Positions 1 through 7,637 of a DNA stretch of 38,497 nucleotides are shown here, piece after piece. This stretch comes from a virus. The notes below the pieces were generated by a model. It searched no databases, was not told where the DNA came from, and saw only the letters and a list, made by a program, of their open reading frames with translations. Where the stretch lies: positions 1 through 38,497 of IMG/VR virus record IMGVR_UViG_3300010399_000024; one strand, given 5' to 3'. The translations under genes were made by a program, and so were the position numbers. Within the stretch, counting starts at the first letter, position 1; the number at the start of each line of letters is the position of its first letter.

Positions 1-123
1 AGCTGATAAGCGAAAATTAATAGAGCCATTACAACTGGCTAAAACAGCAAAAGAAATAGAAAAAATAATAGGTAACGATACATGGACAAAACATTATTGC
101 TACTGTTGCGGGGCTGAAAAAGA
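1..123. repeat. Terminal direct repeat, left copy
   Basis: These bases are identical to the last 123 bases of the window. The reading frame of the gene at the right end continues without a break into the left end when the copies are overlapped. This shows that the molecule is circular or circularly permuted, with a unit length of 38,374 bases. An overlap of this size is typical of an assembler closing a circle rather than of a real phage terminal repeat, and headful packaging (as in P22-like phages) would give permuted ends. Confidence 0.95.
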
Positions 124-220
124 ACATTTAATTTGTTTAGATGACGGCGATTCGATTTTTATGCTGTGTAAATTATGTTTGTTAGGTATGGTTGATGCAT
201 TGCCAGAGCTTGAAGAATGA
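2..220 (+). CDS. Small zinc-binding protein, C-terminal part (gene spans the join)
   Basis: This is the 3' part of the gene that starts at 38274. Joined across the repeat it encodes a protein of about 106 residues. The visible part carries four or five cysteines in the pattern CYCCG, then about 20 residues, then CKLC, which looks like a zinc ribbon. The start of the gene gives MTDWFVLAKK. I do not recognise the family. The stop codon is part of the repeated TGATTATATTGGA cassette. Confidence 0.75.
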   Translation, partial: ADKRKLIEPLQLAKTAKEIEKIIGNDTWTKHYCYCCGAEKEHLICLDDGDSIFMLCKLCLLGMVDALPELEE

Positions 221-230
221 TTATATTGGA
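218..230 (+). repeat. TGATTATATTGGA cassette, copy 1
   Basis: One of four near-identical 13-14 base copies (also at 373, 414 and 38247). Its first three bases are the stop codon of the upstream gene and its TTGGA could act as a weak ribosome binding site. Here it is followed by an ATG at 242 that opens only a six-codon frame, so the downstream gene appears to have been lost or replaced by the tRNA. Confidence 0.6.
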
Positions 231-290
231 ATACCTAAAGATGGATTATAGAAAAGCATAGTCTATCTTTAATATGATAAAATAGATAAC

Positions 291-411
291 GCGCAAGTAG
301 CTTAGCAGGTTAGAGCTTATTCTTTGGGGTAGTGAACCAATGTAATCATTAAGACATGGATAAATACGTGTTGGTTATATTGGAGCGTGGGTTCGATTCC
401 CACCTTGCGCA
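291..411 (+). tRNA. tRNA-like gene, apparent anticodon TGG (Pro), with a long insertion
   Basis: The ends form a perfect 7-bp acceptor stem (GCGCAAG with CTTGCGC) followed by A as discriminator. The T arm is perfect (GTGGG, loop TTCGATT, CCCAC). A D arm with GG in the loop is present (GCTT with GAGC). The next stem-loop has the 7-base loop TTTGGGG, giving anticodon TGG, but its stem is weak (TATTC with TAGTG). Between this arm and the T arm lie about 52 bases instead of 4-24, including a possible stem AACCAA/TTGGTT and one copy of the ATTGGAG cassette. It could be a tRNA with an insertion, an intron-bearing tRNA or a decayed copy. GGATA at 358-362 pairs better with TATTC, which would leave an insertion inside the anticodon loop. 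Confidence 0.55.
373..386 (+). repeat. GGTTATATTGGAG cassette, copy 2, inside the tRNA-like gene
   Basis: It differs from the other copies (218, 414, 38247) at one base near its start. It sits in the extended variable region of the tRNA-like gene, which suggests that the extra sequence came from recombination with a neighbouring copy. Confidence 0.5.
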
Positions 412-413
412 CT

Positions 414-427
414 TGATTATATTGGAG
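414..427 (+). repeat. TGATTATATTGGAG cassette, copy 3
   Basis: Identical to the copy at 38247 over 14 bases. Its GGAG lies 10 bases before the ATG at 438 and is the likely ribosome binding site of that gene. With copy 1 it flanks the tRNA-like gene as a direct repeat. Confidence 0.6.
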
Positions 428-437
428 TGGTTGAAAG

Positions 438-638
438 ATGAAAGTTAAAAACAAAAAAGGTGATTTAACCAATATTTATATAGGGAATGCCGGAGTATTA
501 ACGCTTGAATGTATTAGTAAGGATTGGTTCGCTGTAGAGTTAGAGGTTGAAGGGGAATCTTTGACTTTTGAAACAAATGCTATCGAGATATTATTAATGC
601 AGCATAAGATTGCTAGGTTTATGGATATTGAAGAATGA
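438..638 (+). CDS. Hypothetical protein, 66 aa
   Basis: A small protein with a beta-rich look and an acidic C-terminus (MDIEE). The start is preceded by GGAG in the repeated cassette. Its stop overlaps the next start (ATGA), so it is translationally coupled to the YopX-like gene. I do not recognise a family. Confidence 0.7.
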   Translation: MKVKNKKGDLTNIYIGNAGVLTLECISKDWFAVELEVEGESLTFETNAIEILLMQHKIARFMDIEE

Positions 639-1129
639 AGAGCTTAAAATTCAGAGCTTGGCATAAAGAATTGAAAATCATGACAAAAGGATTTGATTTG
701 ACTAGCCTAACAGCTGATTATGGTGGCACTGTATGCCTTCCTTTTATAGAGAGTAGATTTAATGAGATCTCAATAAATGATGAAAATATAGAGCTAATGC
801 AATGGACGGGATTGCAAGATAAGCATGGTAAAGATATTTACGAGGGTGATGTCCTAGAGTGGGTTGGTTACGATTACGATGAGAATCACATTCGTATAGA
901 ATCCAATAAACGAGGCGATGTTGTTTATTGTGGCGGCCATCCAAAGGTTCATTATTTCGGGCAATTTAATTTATGGAAGACAGCGGACGAGCCAGATGCT
1001 GATTATTATTTTTATTTAGATTATTTAGAATCTGGCAATAATGCTACTGGTTCAGATTTTTACAAGAATCCAAGGGTGATTGGGAATATTTATGAAACCC
1101 CAGAGCTGCTTAAATGTGATGAAGAATAG
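635..1129 (+). CDS. YopX-family protein
   Basis: The 164-residue protein has the hallmarks of the YopX family common in phages. It opens with KFRAWH, followed by LMQWTGLQDKHGKDIYEGDV at about residues 54-73 and VIGNIYETPELL near the end, at the usual YopX length. The cellular role of the family is unknown; members usually lie among early accessory genes, as here. It overlaps the upstream gene by four bases, and the next gene begins inside its 3' end. Confidence 0.9.
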   Translation: MKSLKFRAWHKELKIMTKGFDLTSLTADYGGTVCLPFIESRFNEISINDENIELMQWTGLQDKHGKDIYEGDVLEWVGYDYDENHIRIESNKRGDVVYCGGHPKVHYFGQFNLWKTADEPDADYYFYLDYLESGNNATGSDFYKNPRVIGNIYETPELLKCDEE

Positions 1130-1304
1130 AGATGATATAAAAGCGTGGCTCGAATGGCTAGGTATTAAGCCGGCTCATGTTGCTATCATAATGGCAGATT
1201 CATATAAGATAGAAATCGCTATTAATATTCAGCCGCAACAGAAGTTATTGTTTAGAGACCGCTATAAAGATGCTATGTCTTCGTTTTTCCATATAAAGGT
1301 GTAA
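1119..1304 (+). CDS. Hypothetical protein, 61 aa
   Basis: I chose the ATG at 1119 (MKNRDDIKAW) because it overlaps the end of the YopX-like gene by a normal amount; an ATG at 1080 is also in frame. The protein is mixed-charge with a hydrophobic centre (HVAIIMADSY). No family is recognised. It lies in a run of coupled small genes before the large terminase. Confidence 0.6.
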   Translation: MKNRDDIKAWLEWLGIKPAHVAIIMADSYKIEIAINIQPQQKLLFRDRYKDAMSSFFHIKV

Positions 1305-1305
1305 T

Positions 1306-1488
1306 ATGCAGCATAAGCTAACTTCAGAACAGGCAGAACATTTGCTGCATGCTATAGAGCAGGAGAAATATAGCGGTGACCCATTTGAGTATATTGATAT
1401 TACATCTTTAAAGCATATCATTAAGGATTTTACACAGGATGACACGCCAGCTAACCAAAGAAGAGAAGCGCATCTATCAAAGACTTAA
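1306..1488 (+). CDS. Hypothetical protein, 60 aa, overlapping the terminase start
   Basis: AAGGTG lies a few bases before the ATG, a good ribosome binding site. The first 40 residues look helical (LTSEQAEHLLHAIEQEKYSG). The last 50 bases overlap the beginning of the large terminase gene in another frame. The function is unknown; coupling to terminase translation is likely. Confidence 0.6.
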   Translation: MQHKLTSEQAEHLLHAIEQEKYSGDPFEYIDITSLKHIIKDFTQDDTPANQRREAHLSKT

Positions 1489-3016
1489 AGATGACTTTTG
1501 TCATTTTGCGACGAAGTGCCTGAAGATAAGAACGAAAGAAGGCTCGATAGAAAACTTATCACTAAACAAAGCACAGCAATATATTCACCAGCAGTTGGAA
1601 AATGAACGAGGTCGCACAGGTAAAGTACGAGCACTGATCCTGAAAGGAAGACAACAAGGATGTTCAACATACGTAGGAGCAAGATTCTATCACCAGGTTA
1701 CAATGCGTTTTGGTTGCCAAGCCTTTATCCTAACACACGCACTGGATGCCACCAATAACCTCTATAAAATGGCGCAACGTTATTACGAGCACACTCCAAT
1801 TGCTTGGAAGCACGACGTGGGCAAATCCAATTCTAAAGAATTAATCTTTGAACGTTTAGATTCTGGATACAAACTTGGAACCGCTGGTAACAAACAAGTA
1901 GGTCGCTCAGCAACTATTCAACTACTTCATGGCTCTGAAGTTGCTTTTTGGGCAAACGCGCCAGAAATTGTAACGGGCATTATGCAGGCAGTTCCTGACG
2001 CGTCAAATACTGAAATTATTTTAGAGTCCACTGCTAATGGCATTGGGAATTATTTTCATACCATGTGGCAGGCGGCAGAAGCTGGATTAAATGATTATCA
2101 AGCTATTTTTGTCCCATGGTATTGGCAAGAAGAATATCAATCGCCTTACGATGGCTTAGCATTTGATGAGAAAGAATTAACTCTTATGGATCTTTATCAT
2201 TTAACTGCTGAGCAGATAATGTGGCGACGTAAAAAGATTGTAGAGCTGTCGGTTAATGGCATTGATGGTGAGAAAGCTTTTCAGCAAGAATACCCAAATA
2301 CTAGTAGCGAAGCTTTTATATTAACAGGAGAGGACAATTACATACCATCTGATGTAGTATTGTTGGCCCGTAAAGCAGAAGAGGTAGAACCCATTGGCCC
2401 CCTTATCATTGGTTGTGATCCTGCTCGTTACGGAGATGACCGAACTGCGATCATACGCAGACGAGGTCGGCTTGCATATGAGCTGCAAACATTCGTCAAG
2501 AAAGATACTATGGAAATATCGGGCATTGTTCATCAGATTATATCTAATGAGAAACCGGCTAAAGTATGTATCGATGTCGGTGGCCTTGGTGCTGGGGTGG
2601 TGGATAGGCTAAACGAATTAGGCCACAAAGATATAATCGCCGCTATTAACTTCGGCTCAAAACCCCTAGACATCAAAATCTATCGCAATAAACGTGCCGA
2701 GATGTGGGGCGAAATGAGAGCATGGCTAGAAGATTATCCATGTAAAATACCTGACTCAGATGAATTACATAGCGACCTAACTGGAGTAAAATATAAGATA
2801 GATTCTAATTCTAGGTTGCTGTTAGAGTCTAAAGAGGATATGAAGAAGCGGGGGATTCGCTCAAGTGATGCGGCAGATGCATTAGCTCTTACATTCAGCT
2901 TACCAAATTCAGCAATTTCTGCTACCATAAATAAGCAACAAAACGCAACCTTTAAGGCTTTGGCTGATGATATGGCTAAGCGCAAACAGCTTATGGAGCG
3001 TTCTAGATTTAAATAA
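1439..3016 (+). CDS. terL: Terminase large subunit (ATPase and nuclease)
   Basis: The 525-residue protein is the DNA packaging motor. A Walker A-like motif GRQQGCST is at residues 70-77, a Walker B-type segment GSEVAFW follows about 95 residues later, and ESTANG is the coupling motif. The C-terminal RNase H-fold nuclease shows IIGCDPARYGDDRTAI with its first catalytic aspartate, VCIDVGGLGAG, and the late acidic motif SSDAADALAL. The length is normal for P22/Sf6-like large terminases. AAGGA lies 11 bases before the start. The portal gene follows after a 105-base gap that carries control signals. Confidence 0.95.
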   Translation: MTRQLTKEEKRIYQRLKDDFCHFATKCLKIRTKEGSIENLSLNKAQQYIHQQLENERGRTGKVRALILKGRQQGCSTYVGARFYHQVTMRFGCQAFILTHALDATNNLYKMAQRYYEHTPIAWKHDVGKSNSKELIFERLDSGYKLGTAGNKQVGRSATIQLLHGSEVAFWANAPEIVTGIMQAVPDASNTEIILESTANGIGNYFHTMWQAAEAGLNDYQAIFVPWYWQEEYQSPYDGLAFDEKELTLMDLYHLTAEQIMWRRKKIVELSVNGIDGEKAFQQEYPNTSSEAFILTGEDNYIPSDVVLLARKAEEVEPIGPLIIGCDPARYGDDRTAIIRRRGRLAYELQTFVKKDTMEISGIVHQIISNEKPAKVCIDVGGLGAGVVDRLNELGHKDIIAAINFGSKPLDIKIYRNKRAEMWGEMRAWLEDYPCKIPDSDELHSDLTGVKYKIDSNSRLLLESKEDMKKRGIRSSDAADALALTFSLPNSAISATINKQQNATFKALADDMAKRKQLMERSRFK

Positions 3017-3026
3017 TTTGTTTACT

Positions 3027-3055
3027 TTGTAAGTCGAAAGCAAACAAAATATAAG
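3027..3055 (+). promoter_or_regulatory. Possible promoter before the portal gene
   Basis: TTGTAA and TATAAG are spaced by 17 bases (4 and 5 matches to consensus). The -10 lies in the loop of an inverted repeat AAACAAAA/TTTTGTTT at 3042-3064, and TTTGTTTAC occurs twice, at 3017 and 3058. The repeat could instead be a weak terminator of the terminase transcript. Confidence 0.35.
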
Positions 3056-3078
3056 GTTTTGTTTACAAAATAGCGAAA

Positions 3079-3105
3079 TGTCGACATATTGTCGATATGT
3101 GTCGA
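3079..3105. promoter_or_regulatory. Three TGTCGA repeats in the portal leader
   Basis: TGTCGA occurs at 3079, 3090 and 3100, spaced 11 and 10 bases, about one helical turn. The first is part of the palindrome ATGTCGACAT. They lie between the possible promoter and the AAGGA of the portal gene, where a protein bound to one face of the DNA could act as a repressor. Confidence 0.4.
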
Positions 3106-3121
3106 TCATAAGGATATATAC

Positions 3122-5257
3122 ATGTTTGCATCAGGTGATGTTCGCGACCCCAAAGAAATAGATTTAGAAACCATTAAAAGCGACATAGAAGTATCTTACA
3201 AGTTCTTCCAGCAGAATTACCAACGCTATCATCAGTTTTATGATTTTGTATTCCGCTCAGCCATTTCATCTCAAGACATAGAAAAGCTCAAAGACCTAGG
3301 GAAGCCACCAATTGAAGCCAACATTTTACGCGCCCTAATCTCTAGGGTTAAAGGCGAGTTTGCAAAACAAAAGCCTAATCTTGATATTCATCCCAATGAA
3401 GGCATGAAGATGGATAGATTGTCACCCGTTAATCAGCGCTTAATTAAAGTGGCGCAGGCACATTTAAACGAAATATTGCTTGAAGAAAGCAATGGTGATT
3501 TCCAGTATGACGTATTTTCAGACACACTAGGCGGCGGCTTTTCTGCTGGCAAAGTATATGCAGATTATGTGAATCAACGTTCATTTTTACAAAACATTTA
3601 TATTGAGAGATGCTTTAATCCAACAATGTGTGGCTTTGACCCACTAGCTAGAACCAGTCACAAGGGTGATGGGCGTTATGCTTTTGAGCTAAACCCTATG
3701 ACCAAAGAAGAATTTGCAGATGAGTACGGTTCGGCAAAGGCTAAAGAATTTTATTATACGCGTGCAATTCAATCGTTTAATTGGTCATATCAAAACAATG
3801 AAGAAAAGATAGTTTTGATTGGTGATTATTATGTGAAAGTTCCAAAGAATGAAACGCTTTGCTTGTTGGCCGATGGGCAAGCAGTTACAGAGCGTGATTA
3901 TAACAAGATGCTTAAAGAGTGGGATTCTATAGAGCAGCCACCGATTGTATTGCAGCGCAGAAAGACAGTGGTCGAGACTATTGAGCGTTATAGGCTTTGT
4001 GAGAATGAGATATTAGAGCATACAAAGACTTCATACCCTATGCTGCCATTAGTGTTTTTTGATGGTGATAGTGTGTGGTTGCAAAATGAGCAGGGCGGTC
4101 AGATGCAGCAGTTTTGTAGGCCTTACATTTATGATGCAAAGGGTGCGCAACAATTAAAGAACTTTGCTATGCAAAGCATAGGCGCTGAACTTGAAGATTT
4201 TGTGCAGCATAAGTTTATTGTGCCAATTGAGGCGATACCACAAGATCCACATTACCGTGAAGCTTTTGTGCGCCCACAATTAGCCAATACGTTAGCTTAT
4301 AAGTCATTCGATTCTGAGCGCCCTGATGTGCCGCTTGCACCCCCTAGGGAGATTGTAAGGCCAGAAGTGCCAAGTCTTTTGCCAGAAACCTATATGAATA
4401 TGGATGGCACGGTTCAAACGGTAATGGGCACTTATGATGGTATTTTAGGCATTAATGGCAAAGAAATATCAGGCAAAGCTATACAAATGGGTGCATTGCA
4501 ATCAAATGCGGCTGTTATGCCTTATTTGAAAAACTATCTTAAAGGCTTGCAAAGATGTGGCGAGATAATACTGCATATGATTCCACAGTATTATAATACG
4601 CCTCGTAGCATTCCTATTAGGCTTTCGAATGGTAAGCGTGATTGGGTGATGATCAATGACGACAACAATCCAGAATCAATTGATTTTAAGTTTGATCCAC
4701 ATGAGTTAAACCTTAAGATTGAGCCAGGCGTTAATGCTGAAGTGCAAAAACAATTAGCGGTTGAGCAGCTTACGGCAATTGCTGACAAGTTTGAGCGCTT
4801 TAAAGCGTTTATGGAAGACAAAGGCATACCAGTTATTCTTGATAATATTGATATTCATGGCGCGGCTGGTCTTAAAGAAGCATTTGAGGAATGGGACGAG
4901 CAAATGCGTCAACAACCGCCTAAGCCAAATCCTATGGAAGTTGAGGCCAATACTATAAAAGAAATAGAGGGAATGAAAACGCAGCAACGTGCCACAGAAG
5001 CCGAAATGAAACATTCTATACAGGCGGCTGAAGTTGCAATTGCTAAGCAGCGCGCAGATGTTGAGGCGGCAAGGTTAGCGGCTGAGATGAGCTCTAAATA
5101 TACAAATGAAATGTTAAATCATGAAAGAGAAGATGCAAAGATAGCTCAAGAGGCGACACAGTTTGCGGCACAGCATGCGTTAGAGATGGCTAGATTGAGT
5201 CAGGAAGTAAACGCTAGCCAGCAAAATGTTATGGAGAATCAGCCGCCAGTTGTTTAA
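3122..5257 (+). CDS. Portal protein (P22 type)
   Basis: The 711-residue protein forms the dodecameric ring through which DNA enters and leaves the head. Its length, its place between large terminase and scaffold, and its long helical, glutamine-rich C-terminus match P22-type portals (about 725 residues). The N-terminal part is acidic and helical; the last 120 residues (MKTQQRATEAEMKHSIQAAE onward) are predicted coiled coil, comparable with the P22 barrel. I chose the ATG at 3122 because AAGGA stands seven bases before it; a start at 3089 would lie inside the TGTCGA repeats and has no ribosome binding site. Confidence 0.9.
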   Translation: MFASGDVRDPKEIDLETIKSDIEVSYKFFQQNYQRYHQFYDFVFRSAISSQDIEKLKDLGKPPIEANILRALISRVKGEFAKQKPNLDIHPNEGMKMDRLSPVNQRLIKVAQAHLNEILLEESNGDFQYDVFSDTLGGGFSAGKVYADYVNQRSFLQNIYIERCFNPTMCGFDPLARTSHKGDGRYAFELNPMTKEEFADEYGSAKAKEFYYTRAIQSFNWSYQNNEEKIVLIGDYYVKVPKNETLCLLADGQAVTERDYNKMLKEWDSIEQPPIVLQRRKTVVETIERYRLCENEILEHTKTSYPMLPLVFFDGDSVWLQNEQGGQMQQFCRPYIYDAKGAQQLKNFAMQSIGAELEDFVQHKFIVPIEAIPQDPHYREAFVRPQLANTLAYKSFDSERPDVPLAPPREIVRPEVPSLLPETYMNMDGTVQTVMGTYDGILGINGKEISGKAIQMGALQSNAAVMPYLKNYLKGLQRCGEIILHMIPQYYNTPRSIPIRLSNGKRDWVMINDDNNPESIDFKFDPHELNLKIEPGVNAEVQKQLAVEQLTAIADKFERFKAFMEDKGIPVILDNIDIHGAAGLKEAFEEWDEQMRQQPPKPNPMEVEANTIKEIEGMKTQQRATEAEMKHSIQAAEVAIAKQRADVEAARLAAEMSSKYTNEMLNHEREDAKIAQEATQFAAQHALEMARLSQEVNASQQNVMENQPPVV

Positions 5258-5331
5258 TAGCGGGAGACGGAATCGAACCGTCAACCGAAAGTTTATGAGA
5301 CTCTCCATCTGCCAATTGATAGTATCCCGCG
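5258..5331 (-). tRNA. tRNA-Met (CAT)-like gene
   Basis: Read on the minus strand, GCGGGA pairs with TCCCGC as a 6-bp acceptor stem (a seventh pair would be a C-T mismatch). The T arm GACGG/CCGTC with loop TTCGATT is perfect. The D arm has AATTGGCA in its loop. The anticodon stem AGAGT/ACTTT closes the loop CTCATAA, giving anticodon CAT. The gene begins one base after the portal stop codon and points against the surrounding transcription. It may be functional, decayed, or an attachment-site-like remnant. Confidence 0.7.
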
Positions 5332-5352
5332 AGCATATTATAACTTATATGC

Positions 5353-5380
5353 TTGACTTTTGGGTTGATTTAATTAATAT
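5353..5380 (+). promoter_or_regulatory. Possible late promoter before scaffold
   Basis: TTGACT and TAATAT are separated by 16 bases (5 and 4 matches to the sigma-70 consensus). It would give a leader of about 160 bases before the scaffold gene. The evidence is only the two boxes. Confidence 0.35.
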
Positions 5381-5395
5381 TTAAGATATGGCAGT

Positions 5396-5530
5396 AATGT
5401 TCCTCATGGAACATTTATAGGCTGTCTTCTGACTAGGCGGAATGATTCCTAGATTCCACTGTTACGGCACAAGATAAAAGCCGCGGATGCACCGATACGC
5501 AATGCCACTGTTATCACACAAGTCAAAAGT
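5396..5530 (+). other. Structured leader upstream of scaffold
   Basis: This non-coding stretch holds a perfect hairpin AATGTTCC-TCAT-GGAACATT (5396-5415) that resembles the parS-like palindrome at 21266 apart from its centre. It also holds a hairpin CTAGG/CCTAG (5433-5452) and a 25-base imperfect direct repeat (5456-5480 and 5505-5529, 20 of 25 bases equal, starting CCACTGTTA). No open frame fills it. It could be a regulatory leader RNA or a protein-binding region; I do not recognise a known RNA family. Confidence 0.45.
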
Positions 5531-5548
5531 GAGAGGGAGCTTAGAGTT

Positions 5549-6262
5549 ATGAGTAGTGAAGATATAGGACAAGATGTTAGTCAGGCACAGGCCGAATCTG
5601 TAAATGCGCCAGCAACTGAAAAGATGTTGCCGCAATCAAAGGTTACAGAGCTTGTAGCTAATGCGAGACTTGTGGCTGAGCAGAAAGCAAGACAAGAGAT
5701 GGAGGCTAAGTTCTCTCAAGAGCGTGAGCAGATGATGCAGCAGCGTTCAATGGGTGGAATGGCGCAACCTGCGCAGAATCAAGGCTTTAGCCAAGAGGAT
5801 GCGGCCAAACTTGTTGAAGCTGAGATTGCAAAAAGAGATCAACTTTTGATGCAACAACAGCAACGCGCACAAGTTGAAGAATTAGCGAATCAATATACCG
5901 AGAAGATGGCATATGGCGAAAACGCCTATGACGACTTCAAGGAAGTGACTGGCAAATTTAATCCTGTAAAATTTCCGCAAGTAACATTAGCTGCTGCAAC
6001 GCTGGATAATACTGCTGATGTCATTTATGACATTATGCAAAATCCTACCAAGCTTACTCATTTGCAACAATTGTTTCAGATGGATGAGAATTTGGCGTTT
6101 GATGAAATGAAGCGGTTATCTGCTTCTATTAAGCGTAATAGCGAAGCGGCGGAATCTAATGTGCGGTCACCTAATCCACTATCTAAACCTAAGCCATCAA
6201 TAGCCGGGGCTGATAGTGGTAGAAAAACGATAGCGGATTGGAAAAAACGCTGGAAAGCATAG
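5549..6262 (+). CDS. Scaffolding protein
   Basis: The 237-residue protein lies between portal and coat, the position of scaffold in P22-like phages. It is polar, rich in glutamine and glutamate, and largely helical (residues 40-130 suggest coiled coil). It ends in a basic short helix, RKTIADWKKRWKA, comparable with the coat-binding helix-turn-helix at the end of P22 gp8. It should guide assembly of the coat shell and then leave or be degraded. GAGAGGGAGC upstream is the ribosome binding site. Confidence 0.8.
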   Translation: MSSEDIGQDVSQAQAESVNAPATEKMLPQSKVTELVANARLVAEQKARQEMEAKFSQEREQMMQQRSMGGMAQPAQNQGFSQEDAAKLVEAEIAKRDQLLMQQQQRAQVEELANQYTEKMAYGENAYDDFKEVTGKFNPVKFPQVTLAAATLDNTADVIYDIMQNPTKLTHLQQLFQMDENLAFDEMKRLSASIKRNSEAAESNVRSPNPLSKPKPSIAGADSGRKTIADWKKRWKA

Positions 6263-6272
6263 CCACTTAATC

Positions 6273-6294
6273 AGTCTCTATATAAATGGAGACT
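6273..6294 (+). promoter_or_regulatory. Hairpin covering the coat gene ribosome binding site
   Basis: AGTCTC and GAGACT form a 6-bp stem with a 10-base loop, and the GGAG of the coat gene (6288-6291) lies in the 3' arm. Folding would limit coat translation. The stem is short and AT-flanked, so the effect may be small. Confidence 0.4.
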
Positions 6295-6300
6295 TGTGTT

Positions 6301-7563
6301 ATGAGTAATGTTCCAACCAATATTCTGCAACAGGTGATCACATATCAAGAATCATCCCTTGCATACCTCGTTAATTTAAACTGCTTTGTAACAACATCTA
6401 ATACAAAGTTTAAAGATTTTGAAAACAAGATTGCCAACCTTGGTGATACTGTAACTTTCGATAAACCACCCCGTTTTATTACTGCTAACAGCTTAATTGC
6501 GAACTTCCAAGGCAGCGTACAACGCGTTCAAACATTGACAGTAAATCAAGCGCAAAACGTAGCGTACGATTTTACTGCGCAACAAATGTTGTTCAACGTT
6601 GAAGATTACATGCATATATTTGGTAAAAGTGCGATCGAAGAACTTAGCGCCAATATTGAAGCGAACATCGCGCAGAATTGCGTTACTAATACTTTTAGGT
6701 TCTACGGTGATGGTGTTACACCAATTACAACTTTTAACCAGCTTGCCAAAGCTCTCGCCTTATTTAGAACATTTGGCGCCGCAAAAAACGATACCAAGGG
6801 CTACATATCCGATATCGCTGTACCCGACATCGTAGGTTCTGGTTTGAATCAGTTTGCTATGGAGCGAAATGACGAGACAGCAATGTCTTGGGAATTAGGC
6901 CCATTTAGCCGTTGCGAATGGTATCAATCAAACTTGTTGCCAGTGCACATTGCAGGAACTGAAGGTATCCAAGGCTCTACATTGACTGTTGTTTCAACAA
7001 CAACGGATGCTAGTGGCGCTGTAACTTCTATTACTTTCTCTGGTACACATAGTGCAACAGATGCAAATTCTGTGTTGCAATATGACAAGTTCGAGTTTGT
7101 AGATAATGTTTCGGGTTTTAACAACCTACGTTTCTTAACATTTATTGGGCATCAAGTATCGCAAGCACCTGTTCAGTTCCAGGCAACTGCAAATGCTGCG
7201 GCTTCTGGTAGCGCTGTTACTGTATCTATTTATCCGCCATTAGTAGTTGGTGCAACTAATAGTGGTGATAGTGATGCACAGAACATTAACTATCCAATCG
7301 TTGCTGGTATGCAGGTTACTGTATTGCCATCACATAGAAGTGGTGTGATTACATCAGGAAATCCATTGTTCTTAGCGATGCCAAGACTTCCAGATCAAGA
7401 TCCATTCTATACAGCCAACGAATACGATCCAGATACAGGCGTTTCTATGCGTATGTATTGGGGTACAATTTTTGGCCAAAACCAACAAGGTTTTGTACAT
7501 GACTGTATATGGGGCTCAACGCTAGTGCAGGAATATTCAATGGCGATTATATTCCCGCTATAA
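6301..7563 (+). CDS. Major capsid (coat) protein, P22 type
   Basis: The 420-residue protein directly follows scaffold and has the length of P22 gp5 (430). The N-terminal half is helical and polar with the P-loop-like FDKPPRFITANSL region; the middle (about residues 225-320) is beta-rich with many S/T/V residues, as expected for the inserted domain of P22-type coats. GGAG lies nine bases before the ATG at 6301; an ATG at 6286 is in frame but has no such site. A terminator-like hairpin follows the stop. Confidence 0.85.
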   Translation: MSNVPTNILQQVITYQESSLAYLVNLNCFVTTSNTKFKDFENKIANLGDTVTFDKPPRFITANSLIANFQGSVQRVQTLTVNQAQNVAYDFTAQQMLFNVEDYMHIFGKSAIEELSANIEANIAQNCVTNTFRFYGDGVTPITTFNQLAKALALFRTFGAAKNDTKGYISDIAVPDIVGSGLNQFAMERNDETAMSWELGPFSRCEWYQSNLLPVHIAGTEGIQGSTLTVVSTTTDASGAVTSITFSGTHSATDANSVLQYDKFEFVDNVSGFNNLRFLTFIGHQVSQAPVQFQATANAAASGSAVTVSIYPPLVVGATNSGDSDAQNINYPIVAGMQVTVLPSHRSGVITSGNPLFLAMPRLPDQDPFYTANEYDPDTGVSMRMYWGTIFGQNQQGFVHDCIWGSTLVQEYSMAIIFPL

Positions 7564-7573
7564 CTGGAATGGC

Positions 7574-7592
7574 ACCCCACATGTCTTGGGGT
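7574..7592 (+). terminator. Terminator-like hairpin after the coat gene
   Basis: ACCCCA and TGGGGT form a 6-bp stem with a 7-base loop, followed by TTAATTT. It lies 11 bases after the coat stop. It could lower transcription into the endonuclease and following genes, or protect the coat mRNA end. Confidence 0.5.
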
Positions 7593-7598
7593 TTAATT

Positions 7599-7637
7599 TC
7601 GACTCCGATTGTTCTAAGATAGAACCTTTGGAGTCGA
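7599..7637 (+). promoter_or_regulatory. Two-tier hairpin sequestering the HNH ribosome binding site
   Basis: The outer stem TCGACTCC/GGAGTCGA (8 bp) is followed by a 4x4 internal loop and an inner stem GTTCTA/TAGAAC with an AGA loop. The only good ribosome binding site for the endonuclease, GGAG at 7630-7633, is in the outer stem. This recalls the hairpins that keep T4 homing endonuclease genes silent on read-through transcripts. Confidence 0.6.

Noticed and set aside
1-123. True direct terminal repeat used in replication
   Set aside because: The length is typical of an assembly overlap and the genes point to headful packaging; I treat it as proof of circularity only.
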